Assembly (NCBI GenBank): GCA_030710605.1
Contig: CP092872.1
Location: forward strand, 98,466,874-98,530,873
DNA from: Cordylochernes scorpioides
Lineage: Eukaryota > Arthropoda > Arachnida > Pseudoscorpiones > Chernetidae
Length of the DNA stretch: 64,000 bases
Direction: 5' to 3'
Shown: positions 24,201-32,955 of the stretch, piece by piece
Layout: each line of letters begins with the position of its first letter
How positions within the stretch are numbered: position 1 is the first letter of the stretch
Made by a program: the position numbers and the translations under genes
The notes under the pieces: generated by a model
Told to the model about the DNA's origin: nothing
Seen by the model: the letters and a program-made list of their open reading frames with translations, nothing else
Databases searched by the model: none

Positions 24201-26490
24201 TACCTCTCTTCCGGGCCGACGCATTGAATACTGGCCGTATTCTAGAAGTTTGGCTGTTCCTTTTATACACTGGTCGATGTGGCAGGTAGTGTACACCATC
24301 TAGTTTATCCTCTCTGGCATACTCGATTATCCCCTGTTTCATCCATTCTTCAAAGATTTGTCCATACTCTTTCATGTCTCCAACTTCTTCAAGTTTTCTT
24401 CTTACAGACCTTAGTTGGTTTTCGGCTAGATCTTTATTCGAAGGAATCCTTTCCTTGTCTTGCACCCAGGGTAGAGCTACCTCATAGCGCCCCTCGATAT
24501 CTCGCGTCGTGGTGTGGGCGAAATGTTCCTCCATTTCAGCTTGTAATGACTGAGTCTTCTTCTCAACCTCCGCGTCAGAGACTCCAATTGCATCTAATTT
24601 CCACAAGTTTTCTAGATCCAAAGATAGAAGTGTGGTCACGCAAAGGGAGCTGATGTCATCTCTCACCTCCGTTGGAGGAATCTTTCCCATCACAGTCCAT
24701 CCTAGTTTGGTACGGATTGCCACCAGTCCAGATGAGATCCTTCTCTGATCATCAGTTAGCAATCTCCCGGCGATGTCCGCGCCTATAAGGACTTCTATAC
24801 GGTCTCTCATCAAATCAGACACGTCGAGTTCTTCACTCCCTTCTAACAATGATCTTGGACACACCGGAGGTATGCTTCCACAGATAAGGGGTTGACCTAG
24901 TGCTTCAAACTCACAGCGATAGGAATTATTGATGTCAGATAAATGAATGGTATAGACCTCATGTTCAACTACGTCGGTACTCGATCCTCCAAACAAGGAA
25001 TGCCGGAAGAACTCTCTCCTAGATTGTTCGTATTCCATTTCCATTGCTGTGCTATGTAAAATATACGATCTTTGGGATCCGGTGTCTATTATAGCCCGTG
25101 CCGTCTTCTCCGTTCTGTTCCCTTTGAGGGTCACTCTCAAAGTAGGTAACAAGACGTCTGGGGAGGTTGATAAGTTGGCGAGAGTTTCATCTTGCACCGT
25201 TGGAGACTTGGAAGATCCACCTCTATCTAAAATCAGTTTTGTGCACATGACATCCAGGTGGGAAGACATGTTGCAGATCGAACAACGGACTACATTTCTG
25301 CAAAATTTACTTAAATGAGAAGGCCGAAGACATTTATAACAAACGCCTTTTTTCTTCATGAGTGATCTCTTTTCGTTTAAACTAATATTAGCTGCAAAGT
25401 CACACTTAGGGCTTCCATGGTTGTCTTTACCACAAAATACACATTCATTCGATTTGTGAACTGAATTCAAAAGTTCTGAAGCTGTCGCAATTGGTTTTTC
25501 ATTGTAGAATCTTGTCTTTGGATGTTTGTTTACCAAATTAGGTTTAGAAGTTGATTCATTCCCGGTACCGATTTCGTTTCTAAAACTCTTCTCCCGTGCA
25601 GTTAATTGTCTTTCCAGAAAGGTAATCAAGTCATTAATTATATAACCTGTCGGGAGTTCTTTGTTCAATTCCAAATTAAGGTCTGCAGGTAGAAGCTTTA
25701 TTATTATCAGGCACAACAGTTGTCCGTAAACATCAATGGACACGTTTAGTGACTCGAGACTTCTTATATGAACAGAAAGGTTGTCAAAAAGTTCGCGGAA
25801 GGTTCTTACATCGCTTGATGTTTTGAGTGGTCTCATTGACAACAAATTGTTCATATGTCGGCTAATCAAAATGTCTTCTCGCCCAAATCTGTCTTTAAGC
25901 AATTTTATAGCTTTTTCATAATTGTCCGCAGATAAAGCGAAACCTTCGACTGTGTTTAGTGCAGTTCCGCCGAGATGTGACTTCAGATAGTTAAATTTAT
26001 CGATCGGGTTCAGTGAGTTGTTCTGGTGTATAGCTGCATCAAAAGAATTCCAGAACGTCAGCCATTCACTAAAGTTTCCATAAAATTTCGATATCATCAA
26101 TTTCGGAAGTTTCACAGTCGTGCAGGAAGGTACATAATGTCTCATTTCGTTTTCGTCTATTCGTGAGTTCGAATTCGGTATATTTTCGCCCTGAAAATCT
26201 GATTGGCGAATCTTTTTATTTGCCCTAAATCTCCAAGTAATATATTTCTCTCGATATTCCTCTACGCCCTGTAATTCCTTCTCTAAATCGTCAGTTTCAA
26301 GAAGCGTTTCTATTTCGTGATCCACTACTTTAAGTTCGTTAAATGATTCATTCAATTGTTCTAATAATTCTTCAAGTTCAATTCTCATTAGCGTGTCAAG
26401 TCCACTTTCAATCTTATTGCATGTTTTCGTTAAATATGATCTGTTAACAGCACGCTTCTTTTTTAAACGTAGAATTAATTCTTCCGCCAT
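21127..26490 (-). CDS. BEL/Pao gag-pol polyprotein, 1787 aa
   Basis: A single open frame. Order: N-terminal coiled region; DUF1759-type gag (from about residue 127, KLPKLMISKFYG); zinc knuckles (CVFCGKDNHGSPKC near 350, CYKCLRPSHLSKFC near 385, CSICNMSSHLDVMC near 400); pepsin-like protease with D469-T-G; Pao-type reverse transcriptase; RNase H-like region (IFCDASQFAYA); zinc-binding H2C2; integrase D1405, D1464, E1510; C-terminal DUF5641-like domain. The RT box is YVDN (873-876), not YVDD. ITTSSYLL replaces the ITTSPYLL of the second copy, a change at a usually conserved Pro. The last ~25 codons run through the polypurine tract into the 3' LTR. Start ATG lies 117 bp after the 5' LTR. Confidence 0.95.
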   Translation of the reverse strand: MAEELILRLKKKRAVNRSYLTKTCNKIESGLDTLMRIELEELLEQLNESFNELKVVDHEIETLLETDDLEKELQGVEEYREKYITWRFRANKKIRQSDFQGENIPNSNSRIDENEMRHYVPSCTTVKLPKLMISKFYGNFSEWLTFWNSFDAAIHQNNSLNPIDKFNYLKSHLGGTALNTVEGFALSADNYEKAIKLLKDRFGREDILISRHMNNLLSMRPLKTSSDVRTFRELFDNLSVHIRSLESLNVSIDVYGQLLCLIIIKLLPADLNLELNKELPTGYIINDLITFLERQLTAREKSFRNEIGTGNESTSKPNLVNKHPKTRFYNEKPIATASELLNSVHKSNECVFCGKDNHGSPKCDFAANISLNEKRSLMKKKGVCYKCLRPSHLSKFCRNVVRCSICNMSSHLDVMCTKLILDRGGSSKSPTVQDETLANLSTSPDVLLPTLRVTLKGNRTEKTARAIIDTGSQRSYILHSTAMEMEYEQSRREFFRHSLFGGSSTDVVEHEVYTIHLSDINNSYRCEFEALGQPLICGSIPPVCPRSLLEGSEELDVSDLMRDRIEVLIGADIAGRLLTDDQRRISSGLVAIRTKLGWTVMGKIPPTEVRDDISSLCVTTLLSLDLENLWKLDAIGVSDAEVEKKTQSLQAEMEEHFAHTTTRDIEGRYEVALPWVQDKERIPSNKDLAENQLRSVRRKLEEVGDMKEYGQIFEEWMKQGIIEYAREDKLDGVHYLPHRPVYKRNSQTSRIRPVFNASARKRGKLSLNDCLDKGPNLIEIIPRLLNKFRKYEVGVSSDIEKAFLQIGIKEEDRDYLRFLWHTEDGRLITYRHKRVVFGITTSSYLLKATLSLHLDKAPEHLKITAEQLKSSFYVDNCLSSFQNVEETEKFVKESIELLSTACFNLRDWVSNVTDFSLMNQLNKEVNILGITWNTDRDTLTIGLEDFELIGPTTKRKVLSIASKIFDPLGVACPVTLIPKLILQETWIQKLTWDEVLPGCLVQRFWKWFSKLKHLPNIEIPRWLCFKDSYVEKTTLHIFCDASQFAYATCIFLRIEKEDRVDIQLIQARTRVAPLKKLTIPRLELLACLIGARLAANVIQDLEFEEIPRFYWTDSTNALCWIQREDNWAAFVMNRVKEIHNLSSPESWRHIPGRLNPADLPSRGCSAESLKETRWWEGPAWLKVSQEEWPKSTIIPDLEIVYSERRKTILNTLCTTRENENLFGRYSHFFRIVRITAWIYRFFNNAKIDRRKIISEDLSTEEITKSEIILIRLIQRESFSGHEDKKLQGFKLLVDSSGILRIKTKICRREDFANFRMPILLPSDHFLVSLLIRWNHETHGHAGLQTLLGILRENYWILRSRKTVKKIINQCIRCKRFTATPATVESTSLPEDRVRDAAVFEIVGVDLTGHLILKNKKKAWIVIFTCAVYRGVHLELVTSLSMEAFLQAFRRFIARRGRPLIVYSDNGTNFKGIANALKKIDFSRLKCDPTLKNITWKFIPPSAPWWGGWWERLIGMMKQLLFRILGQTSLGYEELSTVMCDVESLMNTRPLTYLTEESEDLAPLTPSLFLHEVREVGVPDLDLIDNQTLSRKYQYIKRVREDLRERFRIEYFGFLRQETRRLKTTIPLKVGDMVLIGQESLKRLHWPLARIIQLYPGKDGLVRVAKVKTSSGDKIRPIQKLYNLEITPEIRCRDPLTERSPTQEVRLTTEEDPLTSQQEQHHIDTPNVVSSYGRPIKRPNRLDLLNFSFPCLSRRDANSKVGEMLEKKTSEAANGRPAEAATGMQRQK

Positions 26491-26583
26491 CTTGTAAACA
26501 AAGCGGCAAGTAGGGTTAGCTAGCGAGTTCCAAAATGGTCAGCTCAAAATGCTTCCTTTTTTTCTTCTAGAATTTACCTTCAA

Positions 26584-26603
26584 CAGTCCCGGCTGGGATG
26601 CCA
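26584..26603 (-). promoter_or_regulatory. candidate primer-binding site of BEL-1
   Basis: Four bases after the 5' LTR the minus strand reads TGGCATCCCAGCCGGGACTG. The TGG fits the CCA end of a tRNA; I could not assign the tRNA. Confidence 0.5.
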
Positions 26604-26607
26604 AAAA

Positions 26608-26970
26608 TATTGCGATTTCACCGCCACTCTGTGTTGTGACGACGATCTAAATTCTATAGAGGTAGTCACTCACCTCTATTCTTGGTCGGCGGGGTTGAAG
26701 GTTCAAAGTTAAGGCGTCGTTGTTTATAACACTTTTAAAATATACGACGAAAACAGGAGGGAAAATTATATTTATTACAATTTAAGAAAATAAGTAAAGT
26801 ATTATTTAAACATTTACACTAAAAGAATCGGAGATCAGGGCAAATTCTAGCGTTCGAAAAAAGTTGTTTACAAGTTCTTCCTCTATTGTTTCCTCATTTT
26901 TGCCGCTGCATCCCCGTAGCTGCCTCCGCCGGCCTCCCATTGGCTGCTTCGGACGTCTTCTTTTCCAACA
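26608..26970 (-). repeat. 5' LTR of BEL-1
   Basis: 363 bp, matching the 3' LTR by eye. Confidence 0.95.
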
Positions 26971-27269
26971 GTATCTTCGCCTTGGAATTGTATCATTATT
27001 CTTGTCGCAAATAAATTGCCGTGTCATCCTGAGATAATCATACTTTTGATAAATAATATTTAAGATAACAAACTTAGTGATAAGAAAACTTGTTATCATC
27101 GTCACAATGGGGGCGCTGCTTGCGAGTTAAATCTACAAATCTGCAAATAACTCTAAGGATATTCAAGATATTCATGAAAATATTTTTCAAAAACCTTCCC
27201 GGTGATATACCTAATAATATCCCAAAATTTCACGGCGATTGGATGTATGGTTTTTGAATCTATAGAGTA

Positions 27270-27743
27270 ACCAAAAATTTCTGTTTGATGAGAAAGACAG
27301 AACCAACATCCAATTATTTGTTTAGGCAGATACGATAAGTTAACAATGATAAAACGGTGTTTACCTTACAACCCTGAACACGAGGATTTCCTGGGAAATC
27401 TCTTAAAGATTTCTTAAAAAATACATGGCCCACCTGTGCTGTGTGAGAGCTTAAATGGTCTTGTTCCATATGTAAATACCTGTTTTCTTTCCTCTTTTCG
27501 CTCTCCACTTCTCCCATCCATATTTCCATAATTTTTTATTTTTTTTCTCTTTTTTTGATTTTTTTTATTCTTCTTATTTTTTATTCTTTCTTATAATCTG
27601 TATATATTTACCAAATGTATATAATCTTTCTCCATTTTTTATTTCCCACTTTCATAGGTTTCTCCGTTTTGTAACCCCAAGGAGAATCCTCTGTAAGACC
27701 TGTGTGTCTTAATAAAGGCTTTTGTGTGTGTGTGTGTGTGTGT
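27270..27743 (+). mobile_element. non-LTR insertion ending in (TG)n, 14-bp target duplication
   Basis: 474 bp flanked by GAATCTATAGAGTA at 27256-27269 and 27744-27757. Duplication copy B has a single GAATCTATAGAGTA with no insert. The 3' end reads CTTAATAAAGGCTTTTG then (TG)n. Target duplication length plus a simple-repeat tail indicate target-primed reverse transcription of a short non-coding (SINE-like) or 5'-truncated element. A 71-codon minus frame has no domain. Confidence 0.8.
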
Positions 27744-27790
27744 GAATCTATAGAGTACAGACAGACAGACATTCAATTTTATATATATCT

Positions 27791-28133
27791 CTATTATATA
27801 TATATAAAAGTCAATTCCTGTCTGTCTGTCTGTCTCGCGATAAACTCAAAAACTACTGAACCAATTGGTACCAAATTTTGCATGTCGCTTTTTATAAACC
27901 TGAGGAAAATTTTCGGCTGCATTTTGATTAGTATTTTTAGCTATTTCTTTTTTTCATTTAAAGAACTTTTTTTTACGCGGACTAATCCGGAATGGAATGA
28001 ATACCTGAATATGGCCATTTTTTTAAAGCATCGGTGGTTCAGTGGTAGAATGCTCGCCGGCCACGCGGGCGGCCAGGGTTCGATTCCCGGCCGATGCATC
28101 TTTTAAAACAAATTTTAAAACTCATTTATATTA
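27791..28133 (+). repeat. tRNA-Gly-bearing repeat, unit 1
   Basis: About 340 bp starting near a TATATATATAAAAGTC end, through CTGTCTGTCTCGCGATAAAC, CAATTGGTACCAAATTTTGC, ACGCGGACTAATCCGGAATGG, then a tRNA-Gly-like sequence and AAAACTCATTTATATTAT. Copies: 28134-28480, 29112-29430 (minus), 30411-30738 (minus), and one split by BEL-2 (48210-48459 plus 59110-59223). Confidence 0.85.
28028..28098 (+). tRNA. tRNA-Gly-like (anticodon GCC), degenerate
   Basis: 71 nt, acceptor GCATCGG/CCGATGC. The anticodon loop is CGGCCAC: GCC is kept but the base before it is G instead of T33. The T stem CAGGG/CCCGG has an A-G mismatch. Likely a repeat-borne pseudo-tRNA. Confidence 0.6.
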
Positions 28134-28480
28134 TATCTCTATATATATAAGTCAATTTCAGTCTGTCTGTCTGTCTGTTTCGCGATAAACTCAAAAACTA
28201 CTGAACCAATTGGTACCAAATTTTGCATGTCGCTTTTTATAAACCTCAGGAAAATTTTCGGCTGCATTTTGATTAGTATTTTTGGCTATTTCTTTTTTTC
28301 ATTTGAAGAACTTTTTTTTACGCGGACTAATCCGGAATGGAATGAATACCTAAATATGGCCATTTTTTTAAAGCATCGGTGGTTCAGTGGTAGAATGCTC
28401 GCCTGCCACGCGGGCGGCCAGGGTTCGATTCCCGGCCGATGCATTTTTTAAAACAATTTTTAAAACTCATTTATATTATA
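28134..28480 (+). repeat. tRNA-Gly-bearing repeat, unit 2 (head to tail)
   Basis: Directly follows unit 1 with the same order of blocks, making a tandem dimer joined at ATATCTCTATATATATAAGTC-type sequence. Confidence 0.85.
28373..28443 (+). tRNA. tRNA-Gly-like (anticodon GCC)
   Basis: 71 nt with a normal anticodon loop (CTGCCAC) and acceptor; the T stem carries the same CAGGG mismatch as unit 1. Could be transcribed but is non-canonical. Confidence 0.65.
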
Positions 28481-28483
28481 GCT

Positions 28484-29001
28484 TCTATATATATATAAAT
28501 GAATGTTTGTATGTTTGTTTGTTGGTTTGTATGTCCGGTATACAAATTCGCAGTAGTTCACTAATTCAAACCAAAATTTCCATACATAGGTAAAAAAAAT
28601 ACGGGGAAGACGATAGGCTATTTTAAAAAATATATAAATCAATTATTAAAACTATATATTATTAGTCAGAAAATGCTGATGACGATATTGCTGTATCATG
28701 TAAGATTATCAGATACAAAATTATATTGGGAAAAATATTCCAAAAAGCAGAGACCACGGGTGAAACCATCTCATTATTTTGTACGCAGGAACAAAATTCT
28801 AACAGAAAAACATTCATTCGAGCAGAAAACAAAAGCCAGATCATCTTTCTATAAAAATATCGCTTCTCAGACACAAAGTTTGGAGCGGGACGTTTCACAA
28901 GAGTGACATCCACGGCGCCAATTTATAATTGTAACGAATAGTATTTAAATAAAAACATTTAATCGGGTAAAACCCGGGCGTTGCCCGGGTCATTCGGCTA
29001 G
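28484..29001 (+). mobile_element. non-autonomous Helitron (family A)
   Basis: Starts TCTATATATATATAAATGAA and ends with the hairpin ACCCGGGCGTTGCCCGGGT, CATTCGG and CTAG, followed by T. Short frames inside it recur in every copy and lack domains. Confidence 0.75.
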
Positions 29002-29004
29002 TCT

Positions 29005-29111
29005 TCTATATATATAAAAATGAATGTTTGTATGTTTGTTTGTTTGTTTGTTGGTTTGTATGTCCGGTATACAAATTCGCAGTAGTTCACTAACCGGGGT
29101 CATTCGGCTAG
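29005..29111 (+). mobile_element. 107-bp minimal Helitron
   Basis: Starts TCTATATATATAAAAATGAA, runs through the GTATACAAATTCGCAGTAGT block and jumps directly to GGGGTCATTCGGCTAG. Both outer ends remain, but the interior and half of the terminal hairpin are deleted. It follows the previous Helitron head to tail. Confidence 0.7.
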
Positions 29112-29430
29112 TAGGTAATATAAATGAGTTTTAAAAATTGTAAAAAAAAAATGCATCGGCCAGGAATCGAACCCGGGCCGCCCGCGTGGCAGGCGAGCAT
29201 TCTACCACTGAACCACCGATGCTTAAAAAAATGGCCATATTTAGGTATTCATTCCATTCCGGATTAGTCCGCGTAAAAAAAAAGTTCTTCAAATGAAAAA
29301 AAGAAATAGCCAAAAATACTAATCAAAATGCAGCCGAAAATTTTCCTCAGGTTTATAAAAAGCGACATGCATAATTTGGTACCAATTGGTTCAGTAGTTT
29401 TTGAGTTTATCGCGAAACAGACAGACAGAC
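29112..29430 (-). repeat. tRNA-Gly-bearing repeat, unit 3
   Basis: Reverse-orientation copy of the 27791 unit. Confidence 0.85.
29152..29222 (-). tRNA. tRNA-Gly (anticodon GCC)
   Basis: The most canonical of the set: normal anticodon loop, T stem CCGGG/CCTGG with one G-T wobble, intact acceptor. A T-rich run follows on the transcribed strand. May be functional. Confidence 0.7.
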
Positions 29431-30410
29431 AGGGTTTTACCCGATTAAATGTTTTTATTTATATACTATTCGTTACAATTATAAATTGGCGGCGTGGATG
29501 TCACTCTTGTGAAACGTCCCGCTCCAAACTTTGTGTCTGAGAAGCGATATTTTTATAGAAAGATGATCTGGCTTTTGTTTTCTGCTCGAATAAATGTTTT
29601 ACTCTTAGAATTTTGTTCCTGCGTACAAAATAATGAGCTGGTTTCACCCGTGGTCTCTGCTTTTTGGAATTTTTCCCAATATAATTTTGTATAGAATGAA
29701 AAAACCCTGTAAAATTTATAAACGAATACAATAAGCATCAAGGGCTGCGTATCTTTATTAAAACGACAATTTACGAGCTTTCGAGCACATACGCCCTTCT
29801 ACAGGAAATAATACAATAATAATCCAACCTAGTTTGAAATATAATATATATACATATAGCTATTGTTTTGCATATCTGCTTAACTAGAATAATATTAAAA
29901 TGATTGAATTTACATGTAGGTATAATAATTTTCCAAATAATTTTCCAAATTATTATACCTACATGTAAATTCAATCATTTTAATATTATTCTAGTTAAGC
30001 AGATATGCAAAACAATAGCTATATGTATATAAATTATATTTCAAACTAGGTTGGATTATTATTGTATTATTTCCTGTAGAAGGGCGTATGTGCTCGAAAG
30101 CTCGTAAATTGTCGTTCTAATAAAGATACTCAGCCCTTGATGCTTTATTGTATTCGTTTATAATTTTGTATCTGATAATCTTACATGATACAGCAATATC
30201 GTCATCATCATTTTCTGACTAATAATATATAGTTTTAATAATTGATTTATATATTTTTTAAAATAGCCTATCATCTTCCCCGTATTTTTTTTACCTATGT
30301 ATGGAAATTTTGGTTTGAATTATTGAACTACTGCGAATTTGTATACCGGACATACAAACCAACAAACAAACAAACAAACATACAAACATTAATTTTTATA
30401 TATATAGAAG
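29431..30410 (-). mobile_element. family-A Helitron lacking its 3' hairpin, interrupted by a foldback
   Basis: 29431-29692 and 30160-30410 are the two halves of a minus-strand family-A Helitron whose 5' TC end is near 30408. The hairpin/CTAG end is missing. The 467-bp foldback at 29693-30159 splits it. Confidence 0.65.
29693..30159. mobile_element. 467-bp near-perfect foldback with 12-bp target duplication
   Basis: ATAATTTTGTAT flanks it (29681-29692, 30160-30171). Arms of more than 200 bp (from about 29719 and to 30159) mirror each other around 29945 with only a few mismatches. Each arm contains CTGTAGAAGGGCGTATGTGC followed by TCGAAAGCTCGT, the Penelope/hammerhead-like hairpin with a T in place of the core A. 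Confidence 0.8.
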
Positions 30411-30738
30411 ATATAATATAAATGAATTTTAAAAATTGTTTTAAAAAAAATGCATCGGCCGGGAATCAAACCCTGGCCGCCCGCGTGGCAGGCGAGCATT
30501 CTACCACTGAACCACCGATGCTTTAAAAAATTGGCCATATTTAGGTATTCATTCCATTCCGGATTAGTCCGCGTAAAAAAATCTTCTTCAAACGAAAAAA
30601 ATAAATAGCCAAAAATACTAATCAAAATGCAGCCGAAAATTTTCCTCAGGTTTATAAAAAGCGACATGCAAAATTTGGTACCAATTGGTTCAGTAGTTTT
30701 TGAGTTTATCGCGAAACAGACAGAAAGACAGAAATTGA
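30411..30738 (-). repeat. tRNA-Gly-bearing repeat, unit 4
   Basis: Reverse-orientation copy, ending in AAATTGACTTATATATATAT on the plus strand. Confidence 0.85.
30451..30521 (-). tRNA. tRNA-Gly-like (anticodon GCC), degenerate
   Basis: Normal anticodon loop, but the T loop reads TTTGATT and the T stem has the CAGGG mismatch. Probable pseudo-tRNA. Confidence 0.55.
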
Positions 30739-30761
30739 CTTATATATATATAGAGATAGAG

Positions 30762-31774
30762 ATTTACTCTTCATTGTTGGCATTTTAACTTACATTCATT
30801 CTTCATTGTTGGCTTTTTCTATTACATTCACTCTTCATTGTTGGCTTTTTATCTTACATTCATTCTGTTGGCTTTTTATATTACATTTACTCTTCATTAT
30901 TGGCTTTTTATCTTACATTCATTCTTCATTGTTGGCTTTTTATATTACATTTACTATTCATTGTTGGCTTTTTATCTTACATTCACTCTTCATTGTTGGC
31001 TTTTTATCTTACATTCATTTTTCATTGTTGGCTTTTTATCTTACATTCACTCTTCATTGTTGGCTTTTTATCTTACATTCATTCTTCATTGTTGGCTTTT
31101 TATATCACATTCACTCTTCATTGTTGGCTTTTTATCTTACATTCACTCTGTTGGCTTTTTATATTACAATTACTCTTCATTGTTGGCTTTTTATCTTACA
31201 TTCACTCTTCATTGTTGGCTTTTTATATTATATTTACTCTTCATTGTTGGCTTTTTATCTTACATTCATTCTTCATTGTTGGCTTTTTATATTATATTTA
31301 CTCTTCATTGTTGGCTTTTATCTTACATTGATTCGTCATTGTTGGCTTTTTATATTACATTTACTATTCATTGTTGGCTTTTTATCTTACATTCACTCTT
31401 CATTGTTGGCTTTTTATCTTACATTCATTCTTCATTGTTGGCTTTTTATATTACATTCACTCTTCATTGTTGGCTTCTTATCTTACATTCATTCTTCATT
31501 GTTGGCTTTTTATATTATATTTACTCTTCATTGTTGGCTTTTTATCTTACATTCACTCTTCATTGTTGGCTTTTTATATTATATTTACTCTTCATTGTTG
31601 ACTTTTTATCTTACATTTATTCTTCATTGTTGGCTTTTTATATTACATTTACTCTTCATTGTTGGCTTTTTATCTTACATTCATTCTTCATTGTTGGCTT
31701 TTTATATCATATTTATTCTTCATTGTTGGCTTTTTATCTTACATTCATTCTTCATTGTTGGCTTTTTATATTAT
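30762..31774. repeat. 32-bp minisatellite, about 31 copies
   Basis: Units of TTCATTGTTGGCTTTTTATC plus TTACATTCACTC, with variant TATATTACATTTACTC units interspersed and a few shortened ones. The repeat has no stop in any plus frame, so long hydrophobic reading frames (up to 344 codons) arise; these are artefacts. It abuts a truncated Helitron. Confidence 0.95.
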
Positions 31775-32212
31775 ACGAGGTTTTACCCGAGTAAAGGTTT
31801 GTCTAGCGAACATTTGTTAAAACATGCCGTGTCATCCTGAATTTTGTCTTTCCTAATTTTCTAAATTAGAAAATCATAGTTTTATCTAGTGAACATTTTT
31901 TCCCGTGTCACATTGCCGTGTCATCCTGAGATAATCTTACTTTTGATAAATAATATTTAAGATAACAAACTTAGTGATAAGAAAACTTGTTAACATCGTC
32001 ACAATGGGGGCGCTGCTTGCGAGTTAAATCTACAAATCTGCAAATAACTCTAAGGATATTCAAGATATTCATGAAATTATTTTTCAAAAACCTTCCCGGT
32101 GATATACCTAATAATATCCCAAAATTTCACGGCGATTGGATGTATGGTTTTTGAATCTATAGAGTACAGACAAACAAACAGACAGACAGACATTCAATTT
32201 TATATATATAGA
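31775..32212 (-). mobile_element. family-B Helitron, 3' truncated
   Basis: Matches family B from CGAGGTTTTACCCGAGTAAA to the TATATATATAGA end, with T following. The hairpin and CTAG have been lost at the junction with the minisatellite. Confidence 0.7.
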
Positions 32213-32397
32213 TTACTTCACTCTTGCGTGGAACCATGAAAAAATGTCACGCGAACGATACCATTGGAACAAAATGAACCTAATAAAACGCAAATTTGGT
32301 TTTAAATGCTTTTATTTATGGATGTAAATTTATAAGAATGCGATCAAATTAATAATTTTCAATTACATATTAAAATAAACTAAGAAAAGTATATATC

Positions 32398-32914
32398 TCT
32401 ATATATATAAAAATGAATGTTTGTATGTTTGTCTGTCTGTTTGTATGTCCGGTATACAAATTCGCAGTAGTTCACTAATTCAAACCAAAATTTCCATACA
32501 TAGGTAAAAGAATACGGGGAAGACGATAGGCTATTTTAAAAAAATATATAAATCAATTATTAAAACTATATATTTTTAGTCAGAAAATGATGATGACGAT
32601 ATTGCTGTATCATGTTTGATTATCAAATACAAAATTATATCGGGAAAAATTCCAAAAAGCAGAGACCACGGGTGAAACCAGTTCATTATTTTGTATGCAG
32701 GAACAAAATTCTAACAGAAAAACATTCATTCGAGCAGAAAACAAAAGCCAGATCATCTTTCTATAAAAATATCGCTTCTCAGACACAAAGTTTGGAGCGG
32801 GACGTTTCACAAGAGTGACATCCACGGCGCCAATTTATAATTGTAACGAATAGTATTTGAATAGGGTACATTTAATAAGGTAAAACCCGGGCGTTGCCCG
32901 GGTCATTAGGCTAG
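32398..32914 (+). mobile_element. non-autonomous Helitron (family A)
   Basis: Starts TCTATATATATAAAAATGAA; ends hairpin ACCCGGGCGTTGCCCGGGT, CATTAGG, CTAG at 32911-32914. Another Helitron 5' end (TCTATATATATAAAATTGAA) follows immediately at 32915. Confidence 0.8.
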
Positions 32915-32936
32915 TCTATATATATAAAATTGAATG

Positions 32937-32955
32937 TCTGTGTGTGTGTGTGTGA
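32937..32955. repeat. (TG)n tract, 3' tail of the LINE-like element
   Basis: On the minus strand this is a (CA)n tail after AGTCAATAAAATTATTTTA, at the downstream end of the ORF1 element that begins at 44283. It joins the element to the Helitron 5' end at 32915. Confidence 0.6.

Larger units (their letters stand above)
20841..26970 (-). mobile_element. BEL/Pao LTR retrotransposon, intact (BEL-1)
   Basis: 6130 bp bounded by 363-bp LTRs with no difference that I noticed, so the insertion is recent. On the minus strand the LTR starts TGTTGGAAAAG and ends TCGCAATA. GTAT flanks it (20837-20840, 26971-26974), and the empty site, with a single GTAT, is present in duplication copy B at 47874-47877. 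It holds one uninterrupted gag-pol ORF, a primer-binding-site candidate and a polypurine tract. Confidence 0.95.
20450..27790 (-). mobile_element. second family-B Helitron, interrupted by two insertions
   Basis: CTAG at 20450 follows AA; homology to family B continues to 20840, resumes at 26971-27269 and ends near 27790. It is interrupted by the BEL element (20841-26970) and by the 474-bp insertion (27270-27743). The counterpart at 47537-48205 lacks both. Confidence 0.7.

Noticed and set aside
28662..28913. 83-codon minus frame in the family-A Helitron (also 29494-29694 and 32610-32825)
   Set aside because: Recurs because the Helitron is repeated. The copies do not preserve a common start or end, and no domain is visible.
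30806..31840. 344-codon hydrophobic plus-strand frame and its overlapping frames
   Set aside because: Produced by a stop-free 32-bp minisatellite; all plus frames are open and the peptide is purely periodic.
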